From: G963665925 sp050596425
GTDB taxonomy: Bacteria; Bacillota; Clostridia; Peptostreptococcales; Acidaminobacteraceae
Reading direction: 5' to 3'
DNA length: 64,000 bases
Assembly: GCF_050596425.1 (NCBI RefSeq)
Contig: NZ_CP192292.1
Location: forward strand, 2,480,001-2,544,000
Shown here: positions 15,945-24,619 of the stretch, in pieces
Layout of the letters: each line of letters begins with the position of its first letter
Position numbering within the stretch: the stretch's first letter is position 1
Made by a program: the position numbers and the translations under genes
Notes under the pieces: model-generated
Told to the model about the DNA's origin: nothing
Databases searched by the model: none
The model's input: only the letters and a program-made list of their open reading frames with translations

Positions 15945-16689
15945 GAAACGAGGCATAGGTGTTCAGACTTTGGAAATGTTCGAGGAGAATTTTTCCAAGA
16001 ATGACTACGAGTTTGAAATAGTGCATTTGTCAGATTATGAAATTAACTATTGTAAAGGGTGCACAGTTTGTTTCAAATTGAGTGAAGAAAAATGTCCTCT
16101 CAAAGATGATGTGAGCTTGATTGTAGATAAAATGGATAAAGCGGATGGCCTAGTCATAGTATCACCAATATATGGAATGAATATATCAGGACAATTAAAA
16201 ACGTTTTTAGATAGAACCGCATATCTACTTCATCGTCCACGACTTTTTACAAAACATGCATTTATAATTGTGTCCACAGACTTAGGAGGCATAAAACCAG
16301 TAGGTGGATATTTAAAGTATATGATGAATGCATATGGTGTGAATAATGCAGGTTCAATTGGAGCATGTTCATATTTGTTCAATGGCAGTGAAATGTATAG
16401 AAGTGAACTGCGAAATAAACTTAGAAAAGCTGCAAAGAAGTTTGAATTGGAATTAAACAGAGAAAAATTTTATCAGCCAAGTTTCAGTCAAATTGTAAGA
16501 TTTAAAGGATGGCAGGCAAAAAATAAACACTCGAAAGAGAGTTATCGTGAGGATTATAATTACTGGAAGGAAAAAGGTTGGTTTGAGTCTGATTATTACT
16601 ATCCAATAAAACTGGATGGCCTTAAGAAAATAATGATAAAGCTCATTTCAATGAGAATTAATTCTGTGATTAGCCGCAAAATAATATAA
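15910..16689 (+). CDS. NAD(P)H-dependent FMN reductase / flavodoxin-fold protein
   Basis: This 259-residue protein has a flavodoxin-like fold. The FMN phosphate loop GSSRKRG lies at about residues 9-15, a CKGCTVC motif near 50-56 is typical of iron-sulfur-flavoprotein-like NADPH:FMN reductases, and SPIYGMNISGQLKTFLDR near 86-103 binds the flavin. It would transfer electrons from NAD(P)H to a quinone, nitro-compound or similar acceptor. The start at ATG 15910 follows GGAAAGGAAGCG, inside the end of tetR. A terminator follows at 16729. Confidence 0.82.
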   Translation: MKKILVLSGSSRKRGIGVQTLEMFEENFSKNDYEFEIVHLSDYEINYCKGCTVCFKLSEEKCPLKDDVSLIVDKMDKADGLVIVSPIYGMNISGQLKTFLDRTAYLLHRPRLFTKHAFIIVSTDLGGIKPVGGYLKYMMNAYGVNNAGSIGACSYLFNGSEMYRSELRNKLRKAAKKFELELNREKFYQPSFSQIVRFKGWQAKNKHSKESYREDYNYWKEKGWFESDYYYPIKLDGLKKIMIKLISMRINSVISRKII

Positions 16690-16728
16690 TCTAATGAATT
16701 ATCATATTATATGTCCATTCCCAATCCA

Positions 16729-16754
16729 CCTCGTTTGTTTAAAACGAGGTTTTT
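16729..16754 (+). terminator. Rho-independent terminator of the tetR operon
   Basis: An 8 bp stem CCTCGTTT/AAACGAGG is followed by TTTTT. Twenty bases on, TGGTAATAT at 16771 forms an extended -10. The same combination recurs at 19124-19177. Confidence 0.8.
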
Positions 16755-17030
16755 GTTGTGTAGCAAATAATGGTAATATAGTTAATGATAAGACTTTTCC
16801 AAATACAATTTGGATTCTCAGCAAGGACAGCTTGCACATTTAAAGTATGTGGCACTTCATCATAATGATCATGTGAACCACTGCATTTCAAATCGATTGG
16901 CTCTGTCTAAAGTGTGATTTTTTTAATGAGCTAATACAATTTTGATATAAATGAAGTTTATATGAGCGAGAAGTTATGCTTGAAATTTCATTAATAAAAC
17001 AGAATTATACTATGTAAAGGTGTGATTAGA
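16755..17030 (+). other. intergenic region before a GNAT gene
   Basis: There is no gene here. It holds the extended -10 TGGTAATAT at 16771-16779 and otherwise AT-rich sequence without recognisable structure. Confidence 0.4.
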
Positions 17031-17453
17031 ATGATCAAAAGACTTACAATAAATGACCTGAACTTAATTGAAATATTTATCAGTACTCAAAACAAAGTCG
17101 GTTTCAATGGAGAAAGAGTTGAGTCATTTCTCAAAAACAAAGCCAATTATTTTCTAGCTTATATCGAAAAGAATATGATCGTTGGATATGCGATAGCTTA
17201 TGTACTTCAGCGTTATGATGGTAGAGAAAGTATGATGTATCTTCATGAAATTGAAGTTGCAGAAACTTCAAGAAAGCAAGGAATAGGCAAGGCTCTTTTA
17301 TCAGAGATGAATCGAATTTGTGGTGAGAATGATTTTATGAAATTATTTCTTATTACTAATAAATCAAATAGACCTGCAATTGCTCTTTACGAATCTCTTC
17401 AAGGTGAAACGTATAGCGATGATGATATTGTATACACATTTAAGTTAGAATAA
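17031..17453 (+). CDS. GNAT family N-acetyltransferase, AAC(3)-I-like
   Basis: This 140-residue GNAT protein has motif A in RKQGIGKALLSEM near residues 84-96 and the end motif AIALYESLQGE near 121-131. Its layout (GYAIAYVL strand, YLHEIEV before motif A, short C-terminus) resembles the AAC(3)-I group of acetyltransferases, but whether it acts on aminoglycosides cannot be told. ATG 17031 follows AAAGG by 10 bases. It lies 18 bases before a methyltransferase gene. Confidence 0.78.
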   Translation: MIKRLTINDLNLIEIFISTQNKVGFNGERVESFLKNKANYFLAYIEKNMIVGYAIAYVLQRYDGRESMMYLHEIEVAETSRKQGIGKALLSEMNRICGENDFMKLFLITNKSNRPAIALYESLQGETYSDDDIVYTFKLE

Positions 17454-17471
17454 TATTTTCGGGGGGCGTCA

Positions 17472-18101
17472 ATGGAAAAACATGAAAAGGTTTATATTCA
17501 GCTAAAAGAAAGCGGTTTTAAAGGATGGGGTGGAAAGAATTATGATAATAGAATGGTTGGTTGGGAAAAGCAAATACAATTGATTAAGGAAGTCGTTGGC
17601 GACGATGTGGAAAGTATAGCTGAATTTGGATGCGGAGCAGGTGACGTCTCGATCAAGTTAGCGCAAGAAGGATTCCGTGTTACAGGAATCGATATTTCTC
17701 CAACAGCAATAGAATGGGCAAAGACCAAAATAGGTGAATTTGATTTAGACATTGAATTTATAGCAAGTAGTATTTGTAGTGAAGATCTACTACTAAACAG
17801 AGAATTTGACATGGTGATTGACGGGAATTGCATTCACTGTCTATTTGATGATGATCGAAATAGGTTTTATTATAATGCAAAGCGAATATTGAAATCAGGC
17901 GGATACTTATTTATGAGCTCAGCTATAAAAGAAAATGATGAAGACGAAACACCATCGATTTCGTCAATTGAAAGATGTGTCATTACAGAAGAAGCACTTC
18001 GAGATGAACTTGATACAATGGGATTTGAAAAAGTGAAAGACTGGATTAGTCATGAAAACCACAGACATTATTATGGTCTGTATACTTTACTAAAAGACTA
18101 G
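17472..18101 (+). CDS. class I SAM-dependent methyltransferase
   Basis: This 209-residue protein has motif I AEFGCGAGDVS near residues 50-60, the acidic loop VTGIDIS near 71-77 and motif II region DMVIDGNCIHCL near 115-126. It starts after GGGGGGCG at ATG 17472, 18 bases behind the GNAT gene, so they form an operon. The substrate is unknown. There is no nucleic-acid-binding domain, so small-molecule methylation is the default guess. Confidence 0.82.
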   Translation: MEKHEKVYIQLKESGFKGWGGKNYDNRMVGWEKQIQLIKEVVGDDVESIAEFGCGAGDVSIKLAQEGFRVTGIDISPTAIEWAKTKIGEFDLDIEFIASSICSEDLLLNREFDMVIDGNCIHCLFDDDRNRFYYNAKRILKSGGYLFMSSAIKENDEDETPSISSIERCVITEEALRDELDTMGFEKVKDWISHENHRHYYGLYTLLKD

Positions 18102-18479
18102 TTCTTGGTGAAACAAACAACATAATAAAACATGAGATTTTGCCTAAACAGTATCAGAAATTAGACAAATTAATAAAAAATACTCAATGAAGAGCAGTAC
18201 GATAAGTTTAATATGACTGGGAAATTATTATTTTTAAATCGTCCTTTTATCCTAAGATTAAAATACACCGGAGGTAATGGTTTTAAATGGGTATCTATAT
18301 AAAGTAAGGCTTATCAAGGAGATATAGAAATTTCGTAAATGCGGGCACTGCTATGAACAGTGACAATTCATTATTAATTTCACTGTTGGATTGTTCTAAT
18401 CAAACATTGAATTAAGCAAATAAATAACGAGCTTGAGAGGAAGAAGTATTGTTAATCACTCAGTATAATATGAAATGAG
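18102..18479 (+). other. intergenic region
   Basis: An AT-rich stretch of 378 bases without a supportable gene, strong promoter or terminator. Confidence 0.4.
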
Positions 18480-18737
18480 ATGATGAATGTGTTAGCCGTA
18501 GAATATTACTTTATAAAAGAATCGGTTGATGTTGAAGAAGTTAATCAGATGCTGAAAAAAGGCTATAAGTTGATCAATACGTATGTGAAATTCAATCAAT
18601 TAGGAGAAGGGAGAATCGAAGAAATACTTTGCTATGTTCTTGGTGTAGACAAAGAAAAATATGAGCATTTAGCAGAAGTACAGAAGGCAGAACGTTCTCC
18701 TACAGGTTGGCAAAACGAGTATAAGAGCGAAAAGTAA
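18480..18737 (+). CDS. small protein of unknown function
   Basis: This 85-residue soluble protein is rich in Glu and Lys. It has no signal peptide, membrane segment or motif I recognise. It begins with tandem ATG codons at 18480 and 18483, with only a weak purine tract upstream. It is followed by a strong hairpin at 18764-18806, which supports it being a real transcript end. Codon content looks coding. Confidence 0.5.
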   Translation: MMNVLAVEYYFIKESVDVEEVNQMLKKGYKLINTYVKFNQLGEGRIEEILCYVLGVDKEKYEHLAEVQKAERSPTGWQNEYKSEK

Positions 18738-18763
18738 AATAAGGATCTCTTTAACAATGCGGT

Positions 18764-18806
18764 AACCAGCAAGCTCCTATCATCTAATCATAGGGACTTG
18801 CTGGTT
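18764..18806 (+). terminator. long hairpin, probable terminator
   Basis: Arms AACCAGCAAG and CTTGCTGGTT, extended inward by TCCTAT/ATAGGGA, form a strong stem. The T-tract is weak (TTTAATT). Confidence 0.55.
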
Positions 18807-19277
18807 TAATTGCATAAAACAAATATAACATATAGATACCTGTATTCAGTAACTATTTAAAAATAGTACAAGGACACTCCTGAATACATCTAATATACTC
18901 CCAAAATAACATTTTTAGTGATTGCATATGAAAAAAGTGTTACGTGTTGTTGAAGCGGGCGGCTATGCAGATTTTGTAATCATTCTGGAGCACAAAGAGC
19001 AGAATGTAAGCAGTACTGCAGCCTTTTACCTATAAGGTGAAACTATTGTTGGGGAAAAACTGACATCAATACCGGCCAAGTTTTGACCAAACTCATTCTC
19101 TCATATTGTTTCAACGATCCATCTACCTCGTTGGTTAAATAACGGGGTATTACTATATGCACAAATAATGGTAAAATAGACAATAGAAAGTTGATTCCTT
19201 AACAGCGTCATTGAAGGTGAAAACGATAAATATACAGTGGATAAAAATGTATAAATATAACCATATGAGGACTGCTC
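18807..19277 (+). other. non-coding region with gene debris
   Basis: A 35-codon frame at 18928-19035 opens with ATG AAA AAA but lacks a good ribosome site. A terminator-like hairpin and extended -10 follow at 19124-19177. The rest shows no gene. Confidence 0.4.
19124..19177 (+). promoter_or_regulatory. terminator-like hairpin followed by an extended -10
   Basis: A 9 bp stem TACCTCGTT/AACGGGGTA, then TGGTAAAAT at 19169-19177. The whole element aligns with 16729-16779, sharing the hairpin, the string CAAATAATGGTAA and its spacing. Confidence 0.55.
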
Positions 19278-19628
19278 ATGAATAATGATATTATTAAGGC
19301 CTTAATATATATGGATATGCAAGAAATTAAGAGGATAGAAAAAGCGGACTTACATAAGCACTTTGCCCTGGAGGTAATTGAAAACACATATTTAAATCCA
19401 CTGGTATTGATATAGAGATTCGTCATAGCCCTTAATAATCAATGAAATCTATGCACAATTGGTATCAGAAGAATATTGAATCGATATTTGACTCTAAAGA
19501 AATGCGAATTCAGTTGCTAGAGTGATGTGAGTAAGGAATATGAAGGATTGTATACAGCGGGTACTTTATCTGCTAAAGCGCTCAATGATATCCGCCTAAA
19601 TGGTCTAAAAAGAAGAACACAAAGATGA
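19278..19628 (+). pseudogene. decayed adenosine-deaminase-like gene
   Basis: Translation starts well at ATG 19278 after GAGGACTGCTC and gives 45 codons containing RIEKADLHKHF, like the metal-binding N-terminus of adenosine deaminase-type amidohydrolases. It then stops at 19413. Much later, in the same frame, 19527-19625 reads as a segment with EYEGLYTAGTLSAKALNDI and RLNGLKRR, like the C-terminal end of that family. The middle of the gene is missing or scrambled. The family assignment rests on short matches and is tentative. Confidence 0.45.
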
Positions 19629-19662
19629 GGAAAACAAATGAACGAACAAGAGGATATTTAAA

Positions 19663-20154
19663 ATGAATGGAAATATGAATATAAGAGTTGAAAAAGGAAC
19701 TATGGCCTTCCTAGAAGACTGTAAAGATGCACTGATACATTCAGAGCTTGGCAGACAGTATTTTAGTGGTGGTAAGGGTGCAGAAGAAGCAATCCTAGAA
19801 GGATTAGAACGTGATGGATTGTACGTTGCACTCTTAAATGATACCTGTGTAGGGTTTATGTATTACATACCCCAAGGCGCATTCCATGCATTTTCATACC
19901 TGCATTTAATTGCTATAAAAGAAGACTTTAGAGGTCTTGGCATTGGAAGCATGTTGATAAAACACCTAGAAAAACTGGTTTTCGAAAATAACGGCAAAGT
20001 CTTTCTTGTGGTCGCTGATTTCAACCCCAGAGGAAAGAAATTCTATGAAACGCTGGGATATTCTAAAGTAGGAGAAATACCTAGTCTGTACAGAGAAGGT
20101 ATAACCGAACATTTAATGATGAAAGCCAAGCGCTGTGGAAAAAATGACACGTAA
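19663..20154 (+). CDS. GNAT family N-acetyltransferase
   Basis: This 163-residue protein has GNAT motif A in LIAIKEDFRGLGIGSMLI near residues 84-101 and C-terminal GKKFYETLGYSKVGEIP near 125-141. ATG 19663 follows AGAGGATATTTAAA. It ends 19 bases before the 3' end of the convergent RNA methyltransferase gene. The substrate is unknown. Confidence 0.82.
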   Translation: MNGNMNIRVEKGTMAFLEDCKDALIHSELGRQYFSGGKGAEEAILEGLERDGLYVALLNDTCVGFMYYIPQGAFHAFSYLHLIAIKEDFRGLGIGSMLIKHLEKLVFENNGKVFLVVADFNPRGKKFYETLGYSKVGEIPSLYREGITEHLMMKAKRCGKNDT

Positions 20155-20173
20155 TATTGCCTAATATTTAGGA

Positions 20174-21184
20174 TCAAAGAACAATAGGCATAGACCGCTT
20201 AGAGTCTACAGTAGCCAAAACCTGACTTGCTGTTTTTCCAAAATCATTGACACAGACATAAATAAAACGTGTGAATTCTCTGTTCACACTTTTAATACAG
20301 GCACACGTATCGACAATTTTAGTTGGTTCATCTGTTAAGAGGTTCAAAATGTTTTTCGAAGATACAATAATGGTTCTATTAGAAATACGAAGGGCATTTT
20401 GAATAATCAATCTTTCTTCTTCAGGTGTGATCTTGCTGTATAGCCCATAAGGCAAGTCAATTATAGCACTATCGAAGTGGTTTTCAACCAGTTGAATAGG
20501 CAACTTTTGGACCATGACATTATAGTTGAAATGCTCAAGATTGCTTCTGGCATTTCTAGCAGTTTTCCAACTAATATCAGATCCTGTTATATTATAGCCT
20601 GCAAAATAACCTTCCATAAGAACAGTTCCTGCACCACAGCAAGGATCGATCAAGGTTCGCGTCGTATCTCCTTGACCAGCTAGATTGACTAAAACTTTCG
20701 CCATAGTGATTTTTAAGGAGTTTGAGTAAGTGTAGGGTCTCTTGTTATGTTTTTTCCATTGATTGGAGTTTTGAAGAAGCTTACCAAAATACCACACACC
20801 TTGAAAGTGTGTTAGCCCATACAGAAAATCTGGATTGGTGTAATTTGGAGTGGCCTTTACCATTCCTATAATTTCCTTACATAAAGTATTTCTTCGAGCT
20901 GCAAAAGAATCACCGCGAGTAAGCTTAATATATTTAATCTTGTAATTGTCTTCAATGTGTCCTTGATCTCTTATCTGTTGAATTAATCTTGTGTGATTCA
21001 CATCACTAAAGAGTATTTCCAATCTATTTTTGATAAAGGGGCTATGGGATGGATTGATTTTGTTTTTAGAAAAGAACACTTTCCCCTCAAAGTCTTGACC
21101 AAAAAGTGATCGCTGTTCAATAGAAGAAAGGGATTTTTCATATTCTGAATAATTGGTGTTATAAAGGTATTGTATATTTGCCAC
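20174..21184 (-). CDS. THUMP/TRM-type RNA methyltransferase
   Basis: This 336-residue protein is an RNA (guanine-N2) methyltransferase of the UPF0020/TRM11-TRM14 type. The N-terminal block YLYNTNYSEYEKSL matches the normal beginning of this family. The SAM-binding motif DPCCGAGTVLMEG lies near 187-199 and the catalytic motif DLPYG near 250-254. It probably modifies tRNA. The frame is open to a GTG at 21238, but the chosen start is GTG 21184, which has GGAGG upstream and gives the expected family N-terminus. The catalytic motif has Leu where D/N-P-P-Y proteins have Pro, which occurs in this group. Confidence 0.78.
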   Translation of the reverse strand: MANIQYLYNTNYSEYEKSLSSIEQRSLFGQDFEGKVFFSKNKINPSHSPFIKNRLEILFSDVNHTRLIQQIRDQGHIEDNYKIKYIKLTRGDSFAARRNTLCKEIIGMVKATPNYTNPDFLYGLTHFQGVWYFGKLLQNSNQWKKHNKRPYTYSNSLKITMAKVLVNLAGQGDTTRTLIDPCCGAGTVLMEGYFAGYNITGSDISWKTARNARSNLEHFNYNVMVQKLPIQLVENHFDSAIIDLPYGLYSKITPEEERLIIQNALRISNRTIIVSSKNILNLLTDEPTKIVDTCACIKSVNREFTRFIYVCVNDFGKTASQVLATVDSKRSMPIVL

Positions 21185-21522
21185 ATGAGCCTCCGAATAT
21201 TGGTGAGAGAATAAAGCACTAAGACATAATTCTAGCACTATATAATTTGGTATACAATAGTGTAAACTTGAAACTCTTATAAGTATTTGCTTTGCTGCTG
21301 TAAAATACCAGCTGAAAATTCCTTAGTGTATTATAGTAAGAATTTTTAAATGAAGGACCTAATAGTGTGTTTTATATGAATCAGATAAATTAAATGATTT
21401 TAATGAATCCTAGAATTGATAACATATGATTAAAGGTGAGGTTCATACGTTGGGAATGTGAGAGATTGAGACTTCACAAGATAGTAAAGATGATACTTTA
21501 GAGAATATTAGGGGGACCAACT

Positions 21523-22452
21523 ATGAAAATTGAAAGATTAATAGGGATCGTGTTCTATTTGATCAACAGGAAGCTTGTGACAGCGAATCAATTAGCTGAG
21601 CATTTTAATGTTTCAAAGAGAACTATCCTTAGAGATATTGATGTTTTAACGCTTTCAGGTTTTCCTATATACTCTGAAATCGGTTCCAAAGGCGGCTATT
21701 CAATGAGTCCGGATTATCGGGTAAATGAAAAAATTCTCGATCTGTCAAACACGCAGTATATGTTGCTTGCACTTAAAAGCTTGAAAAGTGTTTATGGTGA
21801 GAACAAAGTCATTGAAACTTATGAAAAGGTTAAGCATATTTACGATTTAGGAATCGAAGAATCACATATAGATATTGATTTTTCAATCATTAATGAAAAC
21901 GAGAGTGTCATTTCTAAAGTATCAGAACTTCGTACTGCACTTATAAAAAAGCAGACAATTTTGTTCGAATACACGAATCAAAAAAGCCAAAAACGCCTGG
22001 TAAAAGGTAATGTCATATATGTTTATTACAAATGGTATGCATGGTATGCATTCGTCCATGATCTTGGAAAAGATATGAATTTAATGTTTAAAGTCGTGCG
22101 AATGGACAATATACAAGTGACAAACGACTATTATACAAATGTTTATGATGCTAAAAAACTCCTTGAAGTCTATAGCCAAAGCAACCAAAACGAGAAAATT
22201 CCGGTGGTTATGGAGTATCCAGCTGAGTGCGAAAAACTGGTTACTGAGTATTTTGGAGGCGTTATTATAGACAGCCAAAACAAAGTTATCAAACGGAAAA
22301 TTCACATCAAAGAAGACGATTTTATGATATTTTCTCTCATACTAGGTTTAGGTGACAAGGTAAGAATTGTGTCTCCAAGCTCATATCGCGAAAAAGTGGT
22401 TGAGCATTTAAGAGCGTCCATATTGAAAAACACTTTGAATGGTGACATATAG
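21523..22452 (+). CDS. WYL-domain transcriptional regulator (YafY type)
   Basis: This 309-residue regulator has an N-terminal HTH_11 winged helix (residues 1-60, with TANQLAEHFNVSKRTILRDI), a central WYL ligand domain near 145-215 and a C-terminal WCX extension. Such proteins are often repressors that sense nucleotides or oligonucleotides, or control adjacent metabolic genes. The start at ATG 21523 follows AGGGGGA. A PfpI-like gene follows after 49 bases with its own extended -10 (TATGCTAATAT near 22466), so the regulator may control it. Confidence 0.85.
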   Translation: MKIERLIGIVFYLINRKLVTANQLAEHFNVSKRTILRDIDVLTLSGFPIYSEIGSKGGYSMSPDYRVNEKILDLSNTQYMLLALKSLKSVYGENKVIETYEKVKHIYDLGIEESHIDIDFSIINENESVISKVSELRTALIKKQTILFEYTNQKSQKRLVKGNVIYVYYKWYAWYAFVHDLGKDMNLMFKVVRMDNIQVTNDYYTNVYDAKKLLEVYSQSNQNEKIPVVMEYPAECEKLVTEYFGGVIIDSQNKVIKRKIHIKEDDFMIFSLILGLGDKVRIVSPSSYREKVVEHLRASILKNTLNGDI

Positions 22453-22501
22453 TTGTCATCAATACTATGCTAATATGTTCCCATACTAGAAGGAGGAACA
22501 T

Positions 22502-23116
22502 ATGAAAACTATTTATATTTATCTACTGGACTCAATGGCTGAATGGGAAATAGGCAATATACTACAAGCCGTTAGCATGGAGAAAGCTGTGCGAAAAGAA
22601 GAACCCGAGTATCAAGTTAAGACCTTTGGCTTAACAAGAAATTCCGTTAAAACAATAGGTGGATTAAGACTTATACCAGACTTATCTATTGATGAAATCA
22701 TTGAAGAAGATATGGTGGCTTTACTCTTGCCCGGTGGGGAGACCTGGTCAGATAAGATGCATGATGAGGTTTTAGATAAGGCTGAAGAAACACTGAAAAA
22801 AGGCACTGTCGTTGGGGCAATATGTGGAGCAACATTAGCCATTGCCGAGCGTGGTTTACTCGATAAATATAAGCATACCAGTAATTCTATTGATTATTTG
22901 TCCTATTTTTCAAAAACATATCAAGGTCACAGTCATTATGTGGACACATTGGCAGTTTCTGATCAAAATCTTATAACAGCAAGTGTGGCAGGAGGCCTGG
23001 AGTGGGCTAAGTTGATTATTGAAAGTCTAAAAATTTACCCTGATGGCAAAACTGATTTGTGGTACAAATTTTTCAAAACAGGTAAGGCTGAATATTACAT
23101 GCATTTGATTTCATGA
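22502..23116 (+). CDS. DJ-1/PfpI family protein
   Basis: This 204-residue glutamine-amidotransferase-like protein has the nucleophile-elbow motif VGAICGATLAIAERG near residues 102-116, with C106 as the reactive cysteine, and the acid LLPGGETW near 74-81. Members act as chaperones, glyoxalases or proteases, or bind stress metabolites. AGAAGGAGGAACAT precedes ATG 22502. It is paired with the WYL regulator upstream, a common arrangement in Firmicutes for an inducible gene of this family. Confidence 0.85.
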   Translation: MKTIYIYLLDSMAEWEIGNILQAVSMEKAVRKEEPEYQVKTFGLTRNSVKTIGGLRLIPDLSIDEIIEEDMVALLLPGGETWSDKMHDEVLDKAEETLKKGTVVGAICGATLAIAERGLLDKYKHTSNSIDYLSYFSKTYQGHSHYVDTLAVSDQNLITASVAGGLEWAKLIIESLKIYPDGKTDLWYKFFKTGKAEYYMHLIS

Positions 23117-23494
23117 GCCGATGTGTGGTCTTAGCTAAAAATGTCCTGAGAATTTTATTATAGTAATTTGGCCAACCGTCTTCATAACATGAGGACACTC
23201 AAATACACATGTAAAATGTCTTGCAGTGAAAAGGCTAAGGAAACATTGTCCTTGTTTTCGCCACCAGCAAGTAACGTGAAAATTACAGAATTGAGTATGG
23301 AACCTAGTCATCTATATAATACTATATAGATGCACTCGCATAGAATAATTGGAGGTTTTCATGAAATTACAACGAGGTAACAGCTCAGTACAGTTGATTT
23401 AATCTGATAACACACTGTGTTGAGCTAAAAATCTGTTATCAGTCAGCTGTGCTTCTTTAATTGTCCGTAAATGGTTAAAGAAAAGGAGATTCAA
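23117..23494 (+). other. intergenic leader with palindromes and a mini-ORF
   Basis: It contains a 10+10 inverted repeat at 23309-23332 (CATCTATATA and its complement), a 13-codon ORF at 23361-23402 behind a strong TTGGAGG, and a 9 bp hairpin CTGATAACA/TGTTATCAG at 23404-23442. These lie upstream of a methyltransferase gene. They may be an attenuator or the scar of a lost gene. Confidence 0.45.
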
Positions 23495-24262
23495 ATGAAT
23501 CATAATGAGCTGAAAAAACTATGGCATGAAGATGAGAAGATTGAAATAATCGGTTGGGACTTCTCACATATTAAAGATAGAAAAAAATCAGAGGCACTCC
23601 CTTGGGATTATAAGGCTATCATCGATGACTATTTAAGTGATGATATGACTTTGCTTGATTTAGGAACAGGTGGAGGTGAGTTCTTGCTAACTCTTGATCA
23701 TCCATATGAGAAAACGGCTGTTACAGAAGCTTATGGTCCAAATTATGAAATTTGCAAAAGTCGTCTTCAACCTCTAGGCATAATGGTCAAATATGGTGAT
23801 TACACCTGTCCACTTCCTTTTGAAAGCAGGAGTATGGACATGATTATCGACAGGCATGAATCCTTCAATTTAAAAGAAGTCCATCGGGTGTTAAAGGCAG
23901 GTGGACTCTTTATCACTCAACAGGTGGGGAAAAGAAATAATATAGAAATCTCTAGATTTGTTCTTGATGCCCCGCACTTGGAATTTGAGACTGAAAATGA
24001 GTTTGATAATGTATTGCAGCAGGCTAAAACTTTAGGATTTGATGCAATAAAAAGCCTGCAGGCACAACCGGTTTCAAAATACTATGATGTAGGTGCGTTT
24101 GTTTATTTGGCAAAGATTATTGAATGGGAGTTTCCAGACTTTTCTGTTGAAAAATGCTTCGATCGCCTACTTGAACTGAACGCTCTAGTGGAGAAAAAGG
24201 GCTACTTTGAATCAGTGGAAGATCGATACATTATGGTACTCAGAAAAATGGGAAATATATAG
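23495..24262 (+). CDS. class I SAM-dependent methyltransferase
   Basis: This 255-residue protein has motif I LLDLGTGGGEFL near residues 54-65, a PLPF segment near 108-111, and ESFNLKEVHRVLKAGG near 127-142, typical of the Methyltransf_11 group. The start at ATG 23495 has AAGGAG 8 bases upstream; the ATG at 23471 has none. The WHEDE N-terminus and overall layout resemble a Firmicute methyltransferase group related to 23S rRNA G745-type enzymes, but no zinc cysteines are present, so the target is unknown. It is followed by a terminator. Confidence 0.8.
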   Translation: MNHNELKKLWHEDEKIEIIGWDFSHIKDRKKSEALPWDYKAIIDDYLSDDMTLLDLGTGGGEFLLTLDHPYEKTAVTEAYGPNYEICKSRLQPLGIMVKYGDYTCPLPFESRSMDMIIDRHESFNLKEVHRVLKAGGLFITQQVGKRNNIEISRFVLDAPHLEFETENEFDNVLQQAKTLGFDAIKSLQAQPVSKYYDVGAFVYLAKIIEWEFPDFSVEKCFDRLLELNALVEKKGYFESVEDRYIMVLRKMGNI

Positions 24263-24619
24263 CTTTGATAGGACTCGGGCTTTAAAAAAATTGAATTAGA
24301 GCATATAAGAGGACGCGCCTCCATATAACACAATGGGGCGTGTTTTCCTATAGCAGAATAAAGTCATACCAGAAGAATCACTACAATTGCTAATCCAAAG
24401 CAAATAGGGTTAATGGCAGGCCCCTTATTTAAATATAGTAATGCCCTGCTTATGGAAAGTATTTCAAAACACAAATGTATATATGTCATATTAATGCTAA
24501 AATATAGTATGTACAATTTATAAGAAGCCTATTACTTAAATCCCTAATTATTGAGAACTCTTAGAACAGGTCATTAAATTGAGTGATCAATAAAAAACGA
24601 TTGTTTGAGGAGACTGTTT
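24263..24619 (+). other. intergenic region with terminator
   Basis: It holds the terminator at 24313-24346, then AT-rich sequence with TGCTAAAATATAG near 24493, an extended -10-like motif upstream of the PHP gene. There is no other gene signal. Confidence 0.4.
24313..24346 (+). terminator. Rho-independent terminator
   Basis: A 9 bp stem ACGCGCCTC/GGGGCGTGT with two G-U pairs is followed by TTTT. The right arm, ATGGGGCGTGTTTT, is identical to that of the terminator in attC site 2. Confidence 0.65.
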
